NCBI RefSeq assembly: GCF_030813005.1
Contig: NZ_JAUSTU010000013.1
Location: 1-64,000 of the forward strand
Source: Robertmurraya andreesenii
Lineage (GTDB): Bacteria > Bacillota > Bacilli > Bacillales > Cytobacillaceae
DNA: 64,000 bases
Reading direction: 5' to 3'
The position numbers and the translations under genes were made by a program. This document shows positions 45,901-53,970 of this stretch, in pieces; the first letter of the stretch is position 1; each line of letters begins with the position of its first letter. The notes beneath the pieces are model-generated. The model had not been told where the DNA came from and ran no database searches. It saw only the letters and a list, made by a program, of their open reading frames with translations.

Positions 45901-46531
45901 CAACAAGTGCTTGAACAATTTTCTTCCGTCGGATAACAGCCTTTAAACGGAAATCTTCCCATTCTGTATCATATAAACGATGGATGATTTCTTTGAACTC
46001 TTTATATTTACCTTCTTCATCTAATTGTCGCTCCATATCTGCAAGCCATAACGTATCTGAATAGCCTAAATGGCGGTTAAAAACTCGTAAAAACACTTCT
46101 ACAATACGTTCCTTGTTAGTTGCACCAGAGGAACTCATCGAATCAATATTAAATAGAATGGCATCTGAATCTTTTCCATCTACTTCTTTCATCATCGATA
46201 GTAGTTTCTGATTATTTGTTTTTTCTATAAAATACTCATACGGCTTTTTGGCATCAATTTCTTTTCCATCTAGTAAATAAGACAAGATTTTTAAAAAGTG
46301 TGATTTACCTGAGCCAAAGAAGCCACTGAGCCAAACCCCGATATCTTTTGTAGGAGTGTTATAGACTGCTGAATAATTTTCATAAAACTTTTGAAAGTAT
46401 TCTGTTACCTCTTCAGTCATGACATACTCTTCAAGCTCCGTTTTAATCGTCTCATGATCAAGCTGTCCCGCTTGAACTACCCCGTTAATTGGTCGAAATA
46501 TATCTTTTTTAAATATTTCTTTAATGACCAT
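42950..46531 (-). CDS. brxC: BREX P-loop ATPase BrxC
   Basis: A 1193-residue AAA-like ATPase central to BREX. Walker A is GFFGSGKSHFLK (about 70-81) and Walker B LVFLVDEVGQYIGTD (about 245-258). It starts with the typical MVIKEIFKKDIFRPINGVVQ. The C-terminal third is coiled-coil (QVKQMETNLNELKDYYQSMQ) and acidic, ending near a charged DPDDSDDTPPV linker. The conserved start ATG 46531 follows AAAGGGGG; the 21 codons upstream in frame overlap brxB and are not used. It lies 13 bp after brxB. Confidence 0.94.
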   Translation of the reverse strand: MVIKEIFKKDIFRPINGVVQAGQLDHETIKTELEEYVMTEEVTEYFQKFYENYSAVYNTPTKDIGVWLSGFFGSGKSHFLKILSYLLDGKEIDAKKPYEYFIEKTNNQKLLSMMKEVDGKDSDAILFNIDSMSSSGATNKERIVEVFLRVFNRHLGYSDTLWLADMERQLDEEGKYKEFKEIIHRLYDTEWEDFRLKAVIRRKKIVQALVETGYDEETANSFFEISKNTFSMTSEKLSQLIAEYCRNRGKEYRLVFLVDEVGQYIGTDVNLMLNLQTVVEDIGGATMGQAWVIVTSQEKIKAVANIHSTNDFSKIQGRFATRINLSSANTDEVIKRRILEKTDTADKTLKMTYEPIEQLVRNRLSFDPNTTQFRSGYRSAEEFSALYPFVPYQVDLLQKVFNKIRIHGEGGTSLAHGERSLLKAFQEAAKLNAEEQIGNLVTLAEFFPSIRNFLETSITRTISRAEDRARNNENILPEDISVLKVLYLIKGIDEIKATPNNIATLLLETINDDQNDLPIKESLNRLEQAMFIEKHADGTYSFLSDEEQEINKEIRSVEVNPTKIKEQLGDLFFTKMYPKTKYDYRKDTPPFDFNKRFDNYSKGNMTHPLTMQIFSVYMSDMEAALKANSGQMVICLDEELVAEAEAAIKYSEQVQRYVNLKRNNSTTQAQHRIYDAKLAAIDEFEQKAEELLKKACEKAHFYIQGQERSFKGSFENQVNSAFDMLISNTYKYLDYIDVPIAFKSYKEDWKRLAEQGIDNDLLQMTSNRKAYDELKDYFEDVARKHEKPSIKVIIEKYHAVPYGWSEYDIIGLILAHMNAGKVNLHLGDDKFTPDHSNFYDRLARVSEREKIRVIPEIEVDSKIRREFISLIRDFFGRSVAGDTYQEFANAIEVELKERFQSPLEDIRLKRQNARLRNYPYPGEREINALSMGLQKLLQIRNPEQMVKEFINAEDDIDDWFGVLEKLTGFYNKTPITVFDEAVEILEKYQRDLTLIQSTDVQLIKKQITDILTKQEPYRDIPRLPQLTYQLEESVNKEVNEQRQAIQVQVKQMETNLNELKDYYQSMQSIVDYIETEYYNFNQIKSSILTEASLVTIRALLQQLNEIATRIEKRAKELEEELRKPPVVDPDDSDDTPPVVIREKKSKRIGSNELYRLFFNGRNKIETQQDLDEALNQLRSALLKELKDHTLEID

Positions 46532-46544
46532 CTCGTTTCCCCCT

Positions 46545-47090
46545 TTACGAAATTCTTGATAATTGATACTGATCTTCATTCTGTAAAATTCCAAACAGCC
46601 TAAGTTCTAAGCCGGTAAAATAACCGGGATAAAAAAGAATGATTGGCTTTCGAAAGGCATGATTGGATAACTTTTTAAGTAATTGGCTAGATCTTAGGAG
46701 TGGATGAGCATTGCCTACACCTGTTATAAAAACGATTTCCGCATCATTAACTTGATCGACGAAAGCTTCCACAACAACATCTTGATCTTCTAATACAGTT
46801 TGCAGTGCATGGACTAACTCGCTGTATCCTTCTTCCTCACTGATTTCAATTAATTCTTCTATATCATCTTCAAAAAGACTTAATAAGAATAGGAACAAAT
46901 TAATTTCCTTAATATTTAACGATGTCCGTTTCAAAACTCCTTCAACATAAGTTCGAACGATTAATTCATCCTCTGCTGGATAATCAAATACGAAATGTGG
47001 AATCTCACTTCCAATACCGGTAGGAGTTGTAAAACCTTCTTCATTTATTCGTCTTTCCATTTGCTTTAAACGCTCATATGTACTACTCAT
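46545..47090 (-). CDS. brxB: BREX protein BrxB
   Basis: A 181-residue BrxB (DUF1788) protein, small and acidic, with the conserved THPLL-like element seen here as FITGVGNAHPLLRSSQLLKK. The KPIILFYPGYFTGLELRLFG motif near the C-terminus is diagnostic. BrxB is required for BREX activity, and its molecular role is not well defined. ATG 47090 lies 8 bp after the brxA stop with an AGGTAGG-like site, so the two are coupled. Confidence 0.93.
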   Translation of the reverse strand: MSSTYERLKQMERRINEEGFTTPTGIGSEIPHFVFDYPAEDELIVRTYVEGVLKRTSLNIKEINLFLFLLSLFEDDIEELIEISEEEGYSELVHALQTVLEDQDVVVEAFVDQVNDAEIVFITGVGNAHPLLRSSQLLKKLSNHAFRKPIILFYPGYFTGLELRLFGILQNEDQYQLSRIS

Positions 47091-47098
47091 TTTTTTAC

Positions 47099-47692
47099 CT
47101 ACCTTACTTCACTTAGTAAACAAAGCAGCTGGTCATGTTTAATTGCGTAACTCTTTAATCTACTGCTCAAATGTAATGGGTGTATTCGGAATGTATCTGA
47201 ATTCTCTTCTTGTAGCATTCCGCCTTCCTTAAAGAACATTAATATAGAGCTGCGTAATCTTTTTTTGGTTTCAGGTCTCCAGCCTGCCACTTTTTCAGAT
47301 TCACTTTCTTTACGTTCTATAAAGAATTCGACATCAATATTTTGAATAAATGGCTTGTTGTTACGGTAATTGTATAGAATAACTTCATTAAAAAATTCAA
47401 ATGGCAGTCGATAGCATTTTAAATAGCTATATAAGAGCAGTGCTTTTTGATCTAGACGAGAACCATTTATATAAAGTTTTGCTAATTCAGTATTAAATGT
47501 TTCGGTCCTACGATAAACCATTTGAAATCGTTTCTTAATACTAGATTCACTTCTCAATTGAAATAAATTTTTTTCAAGAACTCTTTCAAGTATTTCACTT
47601 CTTGGTAACCCTTCAATCTTTAATGGAAGAACAATATTTATTTCATTTTGAAACCAGCCTTCGCTCGTGAAACCCGCTGAGTATTCCAGCAT
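47099..47692 (-). CDS. brxA: BREX protein BrxA (DUF1819)
   Basis: A 197-residue BrxA, first gene of the operon, with a fold described as NusB-like and DNA-binding in other species. LEYSAGFTSEGWFQNEINIV at the start, the ILERVLEKNLFQLRSESSIK segment and FFKEGGMLQ near the C-terminus are typical. Start: ATG 47692 (MLEYSAGF), ten bases after GAAGGGGAT, is preferred over ATG 47713, which has no site. The promoter must lie in 47714-47908, shared with the divergent small gene. Confidence 0.9.
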   Translation of the reverse strand: MLEYSAGFTSEGWFQNEINIVLPLKIEGLPRSEILERVLEKNLFQLRSESSIKKRFQMVYRRTETFNTELAKLYINGSRLDQKALLLYSYLKCYRLPFEFFNEVILYNYRNNKPFIQNIDVEFFIERKESESEKVAGWRPETKKRLRSSILMFFKEGGMLQEENSDTFRIHPLHLSSRLKSYAIKHDQLLCLLSEVR

Positions 47693-47908
47693 TATCTCGA
47701 TATCCCCTTCCATTACTCGTTTGTAATCATGTTGAAACTGTCAATTGTATTGGTAAATATTCTCACATTAAATTATAGCAGTTCAGAGAAAACAAAAGAA
47801 GGAAACATATAACATAAAATACCCCTTACAACGATGACAAAATTTTTTATGTGTTTTAAGGTATATTAATAGAGTACAAGATTTTATCTAAAGGAAGGAA
47901 TGAATTAA

Positions 47909-48301
47909 ATGTCTTTAATTAAACAACTAGAGCCTGCTTATATCTCTTTTTATGTTACCTTTGAGCAGGTGAAAACAACTGCCAATAATTTAATAAAGGA
48001 TGAAATAGGTATTGAACTGCCTATACATATTGAGGCAGAAGATTTTAACAACAGCTTAAAAATATTGGTTAACATTGATGATAGTTCACTTTCAGATGAA
48101 GATGCAAGGTTTCTTTCAGCTGCAGGATTTAGTTCAGAAACACCATATAAAAACGCAGATTTAGTATTGGATGAAATTTTTAGTGGAGTCGCCCGCTTTG
48201 ACATTGAAATTCAACCCTTGACCGGAGAAGATGATGAATGGGGTACATATTTTGTAGTACAAATACCATATTCAGATTATGAGGACTGCTTAGACTCATA
48301 A
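47909..48301 (+). CDS. Small acidic hypothetical protein, divergent from BREX
   Basis: A 130-residue strongly acidic protein (many Asp/Glu, ending DYEDCLDS) of unknown family. It has alternating hydrophobic strands (ISFYVTFEQVKTTANNLIKD, ARFDIEIQPLTGEDDEWGTY). No known motif, signal or membrane segment is seen. ATG 47909 follows GGAAGGA at good spacing. It is transcribed from the 195-bp region shared with brxA and ends convergently with the JAMM gene. The high acidity and position suggest a regulator, an inhibitor or a DNA-mimic-like partner, but nothing shows which. Confidence 0.65.
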   Translation: MSLIKQLEPAYISFYVTFEQVKTTANNLIKDEIGIELPIHIEAEDFNNSLKILVNIDDSSLSDEDARFLSAAGFSSETPYKNADLVLDEIFSGVARFDIEIQPLTGEDDEWGTYFVVQIPYSDYEDCLDS

Positions 48302-48305
48302 ACAA

Positions 48306-48339
48306 AAAATGGAAGATTCGCTATAGAACCTTCCATTTT
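48306..48339. terminator. Bidirectional terminator between 130-aa gene and JAMM gene
   Basis: A perfect 10-bp stem AAAATGGAAG/CTTCCATTTT between two convergent genes, with T/A tracts on both sides. Confidence 0.8.
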
Positions 48340-48386
48340 CCGTTTAATCATAGGTGATTTTATTAGATATTGTTTTAGAAAACTTT

Positions 48387-49163
48387 TTATTTGATTTTCT
48401 CTAAATGATATTCAAAGTTCCTAATACTGCGATTTTTGTTCTCTTCACGCAAGTTATATTCCATTTTTCTAAGACGATATGTGTCTTGTTCAGAAATATT
48501 TTCGATTTTTATGTCTTCTTCATTTAAGATCATCATTAGTTCAGCTTCAGATGAGATTAAGTCAACGTCTATCAAAGAATGACCTGTATTTTTATATGCG
48601 CGTATTGTAAATGTATACTTTTGAAATTCCCCGTTTATAAATGATACTCGGTGGTTTGCAGTCTGTATCTTAGGGAAATCATGTCCATCTCCATTCTGAT
48701 CATACGAAAATTCATAAGCATCACATTCACCATATTGTAATAATAAGGGTTTATCCTTTTTTCCATTACGAGCAATAGCAATTATTAAAAAATAAGGTAA
48801 ATCCAAATAATCTGCTGCAGCACAATCACCATTACTTGGATTTGCCCATCCTTCAAATGGTTCGTCGTACGGATGACTATGATAGGTTGCTATACAATTA
48901 GAAGTTGAAAATAATTCTTTAGCTGACTTAACTGCTTGATCCACTTTTGAATCAGGCATAACCGATACATCGCTGCGTTCCATTACGCTTCCAACAGGAA
49001 ATGCATAGTCACACTCCACTGAGTTTTCTTTATCGATCCCAAATATTAACCCGTGTGCTTCAGAATGAACTTTCTTCTTATTCTGCGGAAAGAACTGTAC
49101 AGCGTCTAAAATAATTGTAGATAAGACATGCTGAATGAATTCAACTGGTTTTTCATTTATCAT
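48387..49163 (-). CDS. JAMM/MPN (JAB) metallopeptidase domain protein
   Basis: A 258-residue protein whose N-terminal half is an MPN/JAB domain: Glu35 (SEAHGLIFG), His95/His97 (TYHSHPYDEP), Ser110 and Asp113 (WANPSNGDCAA), the zinc-binding set of JAMM isopeptidases. The loop between HSHP and SxxD is about five residues longer than in canonical members. The C-terminal part (from about 150) is an uncharacterised beta-rich region. JAMM enzymes remove ubiquitin-like or other peptide tags. No E1/E2/ubiquitin-like gene is nearby, so its substrate is unknown. ATG 49163 lies 35 bp after the Z1 gene and ends its operon. Confidence 0.8.
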   Translation of the reverse strand: MINEKPVEFIQHVLSTIILDAVQFFPQNKKKVHSEAHGLIFGIDKENSVECDYAFPVGSVMERSDVSVMPDSKVDQAVKSAKELFSTSNCIATYHSHPYDEPFEGWANPSNGDCAAADYLDLPYFLIIAIARNGKKDKPLLLQYGECDAYEFSYDQNGDGHDFPKIQTANHRVSFINGEFQKYTFTIRAYKNTGHSLIDVDLISSEAELMMILNEEDIKIENISEQDTYRLRKMEYNLREENKNRSIRNFEYHLEKIK

Positions 49164-49198
49164 TCTACGAAATTCCTTCTTTCTAACCCGTAAAGAAT

Positions 49199-51397
49199 TT
49201 AATCAAGAGATTTACTAGTAAAAATTGTTGTTTTCGTGTTGGCTGGCGTTACTAAGACTGGCCACCAGAAAGGGCAACCCCTCCAACCATTTTCCTCTTT
49301 ACCATTTTGGCGAAGTAATATTAAGGCTGGAATATCAGTGGCAATCTGCTTCGCGACCCTTAATTCACTTTTTTGTCCCGTAGGGGTATCTGGCGCATCT
49401 TCAAATCGGTCATCTTTTCTAACACGACTTATGTTTCTATCTTTTCTTACGATACACCATACTTTTCCACTATGTTTTGAATCCGTATTATTGGAGAGAA
49501 ACTCCATACTTGAGATAAAAGCAGCATCATCCCACTGATTGCCTTCATCTTCTGCAAATGTAGACTTAATTTTTTCGATAATAGTAATGGCTTGATCTAC
49601 ATCGATAAGAAATGGATGCTCATCATTTGTAGAAAGTTGCTCTAATACTTGATCGATTTCTGTAATAGTTTTCGAAATATAAGACTTATAGCCGGTTTGA
49701 AATCCTACTGGCAACAAACGTTTTAAAGGCTTTAACGCAGTAGTTTTCGATAATAAAATTTTGTTTGGACTGCAAGGAATGATTTTATTTTTATCGTCCT
49801 TTTGGATAAAAACAACACCCTTGTCTTGTCCCCCATTTTCAAATGCTGCTCTTAATGAAGAATCAAATTCATGAATCTTTTTCATCACATCATAAATATC
49901 ATTCGTTGTATAAAAACGAGTTACTGATAAATCTTCTATTGGTCGGTATCCAAACATTCGCGAGTGCTGTAAAACAGTATCTTGCTGAAAAGTTTTAGGA
50001 TTTCGTCCATAGTAGAAGCCAATTAGGTTTCCAATTGTAATTCCTCTATCTAAAATCTGACCACCTATAAAAATATTAAGTGGTGCGCGAAGCTTTAATT
50101 GTCCGGAGTCATCCAGTAATTGTGTGATATCTTTTTCTGAATTTACCTTTGTAATCATTAGATAATCCTTGCTCAGTGCGGTTAACACTTCATATTTTAC
50201 ATCTTCAAGGCTTGGAATGTAGCTTTCTATTAAACTAAGGGACTTAATTAAATCTTCATAAGACTCTTGAATTAACTCATTCAATAATATCGGATTTTGA
50301 TTAAGTATTCGCTTCAACTGATCTTTTATTTCAGTAACAATCGTTTCTTGCCATTCATGAGCAGCTTTTGCCTGCTCTGTATGTACTATAAAACTATATT
50401 TTTTCTGTCGGACACCTTTTTTCTTATCTTGAATTCTTCTAATTGAACCACCCACAATAAAGTTAACAATGGCATGTCTGAGCGAACTAATTTTATTGCT
50501 TGTTAGCACATCTTCTAATTTAAATCTTCTTCCATCAGCCTTTTTCAAAATTAATAATTCATTCGAAGAAATTGGTTCATAAATATGGGAAGCTATTGAG
50601 TCATGTTCTTCACTTTCCTCAAAATAATATTCACCACCTATGTACGCATCAGGTACAGGAACCAATCCTGTAAAAGCTGGTTTAATCGGCTGAAATGTTT
50701 TGGTTGTACCATCTATTTTCAAGTCTTCTGGTTGCAAATATAATGAGTATGGGGTAGCTGTAACTTGTAAAAAATCTGCACTGCTTAACTCTTTACGGAT
50801 ATTATCAATTAAACCAGCAATTACATTGATCTCATATATTTCTTGCTGAGTTTTAGAGAACCCAATACTTGCAAAATCCGCTTCATCATCAATGATCAAG
50901 ACTTTTTTATTGGCAAGAGCAGGATATGTTTCAAACAATGCTTTTTGTAGTCTTCTTAAATTGTTTGCTTCCTTCTTTACAACAAAAATCAACTTTTGCT
51001 CTAACTCATAATCTATCAAATTGTCCGGCAAGGTCATGATATCGAAAATCTGTAATACATCATCATCCTTGAAATCTTCAAATTCTTTTTTCAGTCGTTC
51101 ATAAGTTTGCTGTGCTAAAGCCCTTGTTCCTTTTGTTAATACAATCGTTATGTCATAGTCATTGTCGAAAGCAAGCGCAGTTATCCCAATAAATGTTCTT
51201 GTTTTCCCGCTTTGAATTTTCCCTAACAACATACCGGGCCTGCTGACAGTTGTGTCATTTTTCATTAAATTTATTAAGGTATTTTCAATACATTGTTTCG
51301 TTTCCAAAGAATAGTTATTCTTTTCTTTAAATTCAGGATAAAATAATCCCTCTGTATTTATCATAGTAGTTTGCAAAAAAATCTTCCCCTTTTCCAT
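49199..51397 (-). CDS. Z1-domain ATPase/helicase-like protein
   Basis: A 732-residue superfamily-2-like ATPase with a Z1 domain. Walker A is MLLGKIQSGKTRTF (about 57-70). The DEAD-box equivalent is VLIIDDEADFAS (about 166-177), followed by FLQVTATPYSLYLQP (motif III). The Z1 signature IFIGGQILDRGITIGNLIGF then YYGRNPKTFQQDTVLQHSRMFGYR lies at about 445-485. Z1 proteins are found beside nucleases and methylases in defence loci. ATG 51397 has TGGAGTAG upstream. It lies 52 bp after the GIY-YIG gene and 35 bp before the JAMM gene, all on one strand. Confidence 0.85.
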   Translation of the reverse strand: MEKGKIFLQTTMINTEGLFYPEFKEKNNYSLETKQCIENTLINLMKNDTTVSRPGMLLGKIQSGKTRTFIGITALAFDNDYDITIVLTKGTRALAQQTYERLKKEFEDFKDDDVLQIFDIMTLPDNLIDYELEQKLIFVVKKEANNLRRLQKALFETYPALANKKVLIIDDEADFASIGFSKTQQEIYEINVIAGLIDNIRKELSSADFLQVTATPYSLYLQPEDLKIDGTTKTFQPIKPAFTGLVPVPDAYIGGEYYFEESEEHDSIASHIYEPISSNELLILKKADGRRFKLEDVLTSNKISSLRHAIVNFIVGGSIRRIQDKKKGVRQKKYSFIVHTEQAKAAHEWQETIVTEIKDQLKRILNQNPILLNELIQESYEDLIKSLSLIESYIPSLEDVKYEVLTALSKDYLMITKVNSEKDITQLLDDSGQLKLRAPLNIFIGGQILDRGITIGNLIGFYYGRNPKTFQQDTVLQHSRMFGYRPIEDLSVTRFYTTNDIYDVMKKIHEFDSSLRAAFENGGQDKGVVFIQKDDKNKIIPCSPNKILLSKTTALKPLKRLLPVGFQTGYKSYISKTITEIDQVLEQLSTNDEHPFLIDVDQAITIIEKIKSTFAEDEGNQWDDAAFISSMEFLSNNTDSKHSGKVWCIVRKDRNISRVRKDDRFEDAPDTPTGQKSELRVAKQIATDIPALILLRQNGKEENGWRGCPFWWPVLVTPANTKTTIFTSKSLD

Positions 51398-51449
51398 TGT
51401 CTACTCCATAGGTGGCAAATTTGCTTAAAATGAATTTATAAGCTTAATG

Positions 51450-52296
51450 CTAATTTAAATTCAATCCAAAAGCCCTCGTTCCAAGTTTTTCCTTATAGAG
51501 AGATTCATATTTTATAACTTCATTTTTAGTTAGTTCCTTTTGTAAAGTTCTTAGAATGGTAAATTTAAAATGTTTAAAAGACTGAGGATTTTCTTCTAAT
51601 ATTGTTTTTAATACTTCGTTTCCCCCATGTTTTGTTTGGGCATAATGTTTCCACCTACCGAGAATACCTTCTTTTCCATAAGCTGAGCCAACATATTGTT
51701 TCCCTGTTTTCGAATCGACAATTAAATAAATCCCGGCAACAGAGGAAAGCATTTTATGCCACTCTTTATTTGAGTCTGGAAAATTAACGATTCTTAACAA
51801 ATCATCCGAATCTAAAATGAATTCTAAAAAGCCGGGAAATGAGTCATAGTAACCAACTGGGAAAATCTCAACAATTTCTTTTGGCTTGTTAATATTCAGC
51901 CATTGATGCCAGCTTCGTGTGCCTGCTCCCCAATCAATGACTAATCTCTCTTTGAGATCATCTAGTAATGGCTCTTCGATCATTTCATAATAGTAATTAT
52001 CGTTTAGAAACATTTCAGGATAAATAAAATTGTCGGGAATTTCAGCGTCTGAAATCGGTATTTCTTGTATCACCCTGTATACCAACAAGTTTTGCCTTAT
52101 TATTTTCAATCCCAAGAAAAGATATGATATATTCACAGTCGCTAAAGACATTGTTCTCCTGAAAGCTTTGATAAATATCCATCATCCCATTTTTATAGAT
52201 GTTATTAATATCAAACCTTGAATCCTGATGCCTAACCAATTTTGTTTTCGCATTTATATCAAAATTCCGCATTCTTAATAACTCTATTAAATTCAT
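51450..52296 (-). pseudogene. GIY-YIG nuclease, split by a frameshift
   Basis: Two overlapping frames make one 282-residue protein. The first, from ATG 52296 (eight bases after GGGAGG), reads MNLIELLRMRNFDINAKTKL and on to ENNKAKLVG. The second continues VYRVIQEIPISDAEIPDNF through to the stop at 51450. They join at about 52080; loss of one GT from a GTGT (2 bp) would explain it. The C-terminal domain has the GIY-YIG motifs AGIYLIVDSKTGKQYVGSAYG, an Arg in GRWKHY and a catalytic Glu in KYESLYKEKLGTRAFGLN. The catalytic part is intact but out of frame with the start. It could be a pseudogene, a phase variant, or a sequencing error. Confidence 0.75.
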
Positions 52297-52441
52297 TACA
52301 TAACCCTCCCAACTGAAGAAAAATTTGCTTTGTTTGATAGGTTCCTTCGCTTCTTAATTCAAATTGTAGATTCGTAAGCATTCGGTCTATATAGTTATAA
52401 ATTTCAGTTATCTCACCAGCATCAATTTGATCTAAGTTCAT
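52259..52441 (-). CDS. Small 60-aa protein at the head of the Z1 operon
   Basis: A 60-residue, probably all-helical protein (MNLDQIDAGEITEIYNYIDR ... FLQLGGLCNEFNRVIKNAEF) of unknown family. Its last 13 codons overlap the start of the GIY-YIG gene, whose strong GGGAGG site lies within it, so translation may be coupled. GTGGGAATG precedes ATG 52441. Regular amphipathic spacing supports a real gene; the small size makes it uncertain. Confidence 0.55.
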   Translation of the reverse strand: MNLDQIDAGEITEIYNYIDRMLTNLQFELRSEGTYQTKQIFLQLGGLCNEFNRVIKNAEF

Positions 52442-52594
52442 CGTTCATTCCCACAATTTTCCCCAATATAATTTCAAAGCATAAAATTAGAAGTTCGTGA
52501 CTATAACCTCTTAGAAACTAGTTATTTAGATATAGATTTTATAAACCTTATTATATAATAGAGATGGAAAAATTTGAAATTGAGGTGATGAAAA

Positions 52595-52981
52595 TTGAAC
52601 TGTTTTCTTGCCGTGTGTAAAGATCGTCCAAATGATCCGAAGCAATTTTTTTATACGATATATTTTGTCAATAATACAAATTTAATAATCGAAGAAATAT
52701 TTTATGAAACTGGAGCATTTATGTCCGAAGATGATGATCTCATTGAAACATCAAGACATAAACGTAACCTTGGGAAGATCGCATCCAATGATTTTGTTGA
52801 AGTTGAAACAGCTGACGAAGGGACTTTCGATTTTGAAATTGATTTTTCATTCAAAATGAAATTTTCAACAGGAAAAGTGGTAAATAAGGCATTTTCCATA
52901 GGAAAATATTTAAGAAATGCAACCAAATCTGATTCCATACCTGTCCTTCTTAAAGCGGGTTATACGATAAAAGAAAGGTGA
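52595..52981 (+). CDS. Hypothetical protein (divergent cluster, gene 1)
   Basis: A 128-residue acidic protein of unknown family with a beta-strand-rich pattern (QFFYTIYFVNNTNLIIEEIF, TFDFEIDFSFKMKFSTGKVV). The start is TTG at 52595 after GAGGTGA; an ATG seven bases upstream is out of frame. It is the first of three co-directional genes (gaps 12 and 26 bp) divergent from the Z1 operon. No known domain is recognised. Confidence 0.65.
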   Translation: MNCFLAVCKDRPNDPKQFFYTIYFVNNTNLIIEEIFYETGAFMSEDDDLIETSRHKRNLGKIASNDFVEVETADEGTFDFEIDFSFKMKFSTGKVVNKAFSIGKYLRNATKSDSIPVLLKAGYTIKER

Positions 52982-52993
52982 GGTAATCATACC

Positions 52994-53944
52994 ATGTATA
53001 TAAAATTTGAGCCGATTTCTCCCATCGATCAAAAGCAGTTTATAGAATATTGGGCAGAATTATATAATTATGATCCGAAACATCCACTTTGCAACAAACT
53101 ATATGATGAAAACATAATAAAAGAAGAATACAGTGAAAAAGATATATTTGCTCTATATGCTTGGAAAAACGGTATGGCTCTAAGCAAGAAGAAAGCGGAA
53201 GCCGTAAAACAGATCGTTTTAAACCTAGACCGGATAAACGAATTAAAAAAATCTAATCAAACTGATTTGTATTCATCTTTATATTTTATTCCTGATGGAG
53301 TTTGGAAGTTATTTTTACTCCATATCATTAATCCAGCTTATTATCCTATATTCGATCAACATACATACCGAGCATATCAATACATAAAGAGCGATATGAT
53401 TTTAGAGATGCCAAAAGATAAATCTATCATGATTAAATTTTATTTAAATGACTACATCCCTTTTATTCATGAATACATTCAGGATAGTGATTATGATCTG
53501 AGAAGAATGAACATAAGAAAAATGGACAAAGCCCTATTTGCATTTGGAAGGTTTTTGAAAAGTCCTTTTGTAAAAATGATAAATAATCCCTTAGATACTG
53601 AATTGATTTTGAGCATCTTCTCATCTGTTTATTCCCATAGAGAAAAGGGAACCTATCAATTTTCATTGTTACTCGAAACGTATTTGACTGAAAATCCTGA
53701 TCATATTGAAGATGTTTGCCATGTTTTAGAAAAAAGGGATTTTTATATGCAAGATATAAATTATGATAAGAGATGGGAAATGGGTCGGTTTTTAATGGAT
53801 CAATTCGGCATTCAATTCGAGCAATCTGAAGGATCTGAATTGATATTTTCGTTATGCTTGGCGATTAAAAATGCATTTTCATTAACGGATAACAATATTG
53901 GTAAGTTGCTTGAGATAGCAATCTCAAAAAAATATTTAAGATAG
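52994..53944 (+). CDS. Hypothetical protein (divergent cluster, gene 2)
   Basis: A 316-residue soluble protein, unknown. The middle contains FIPDGVWKLFLLHIINPAYY followed by PIFDQHTYRAYQYIKSDMIL, a pattern vaguely like the helix-hairpin-helix base-excision proteins but without a clear lysine or aspartate signature. The C-terminal third is helical (LLETYLTENPDHIEDVCHVL). ATG 52994 is 12 bp after gene 1, with GGTGAGGT upstream. It lies between two other unknown genes as an operon. Confidence 0.7.
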   Translation: MYIKFEPISPIDQKQFIEYWAELYNYDPKHPLCNKLYDENIIKEEYSEKDIFALYAWKNGMALSKKKAEAVKQIVLNLDRINELKKSNQTDLYSSLYFIPDGVWKLFLLHIINPAYYPIFDQHTYRAYQYIKSDMILEMPKDKSIMIKFYLNDYIPFIHEYIQDSDYDLRRMNIRKMDKALFAFGRFLKSPFVKMINNPLDTELILSIFSSVYSHREKGTYQFSLLLETYLTENPDHIEDVCHVLEKRDFYMQDINYDKRWEMGRFLMDQFGIQFEQSEGSELIFSLCLAIKNAFSLTDNNIGKLLEIAISKKYLR

Positions 53945-53970
53945 AAATAATATTTTGGAAGGAGCATCCC

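Noticed and set aside
48387..49163. CBASS type II or Bil-type locus, because of the JAMM protein
   Set aside because: No cyclase, E1 (ThiF-like), E2 or ubiquitin-like gene lies in the window.
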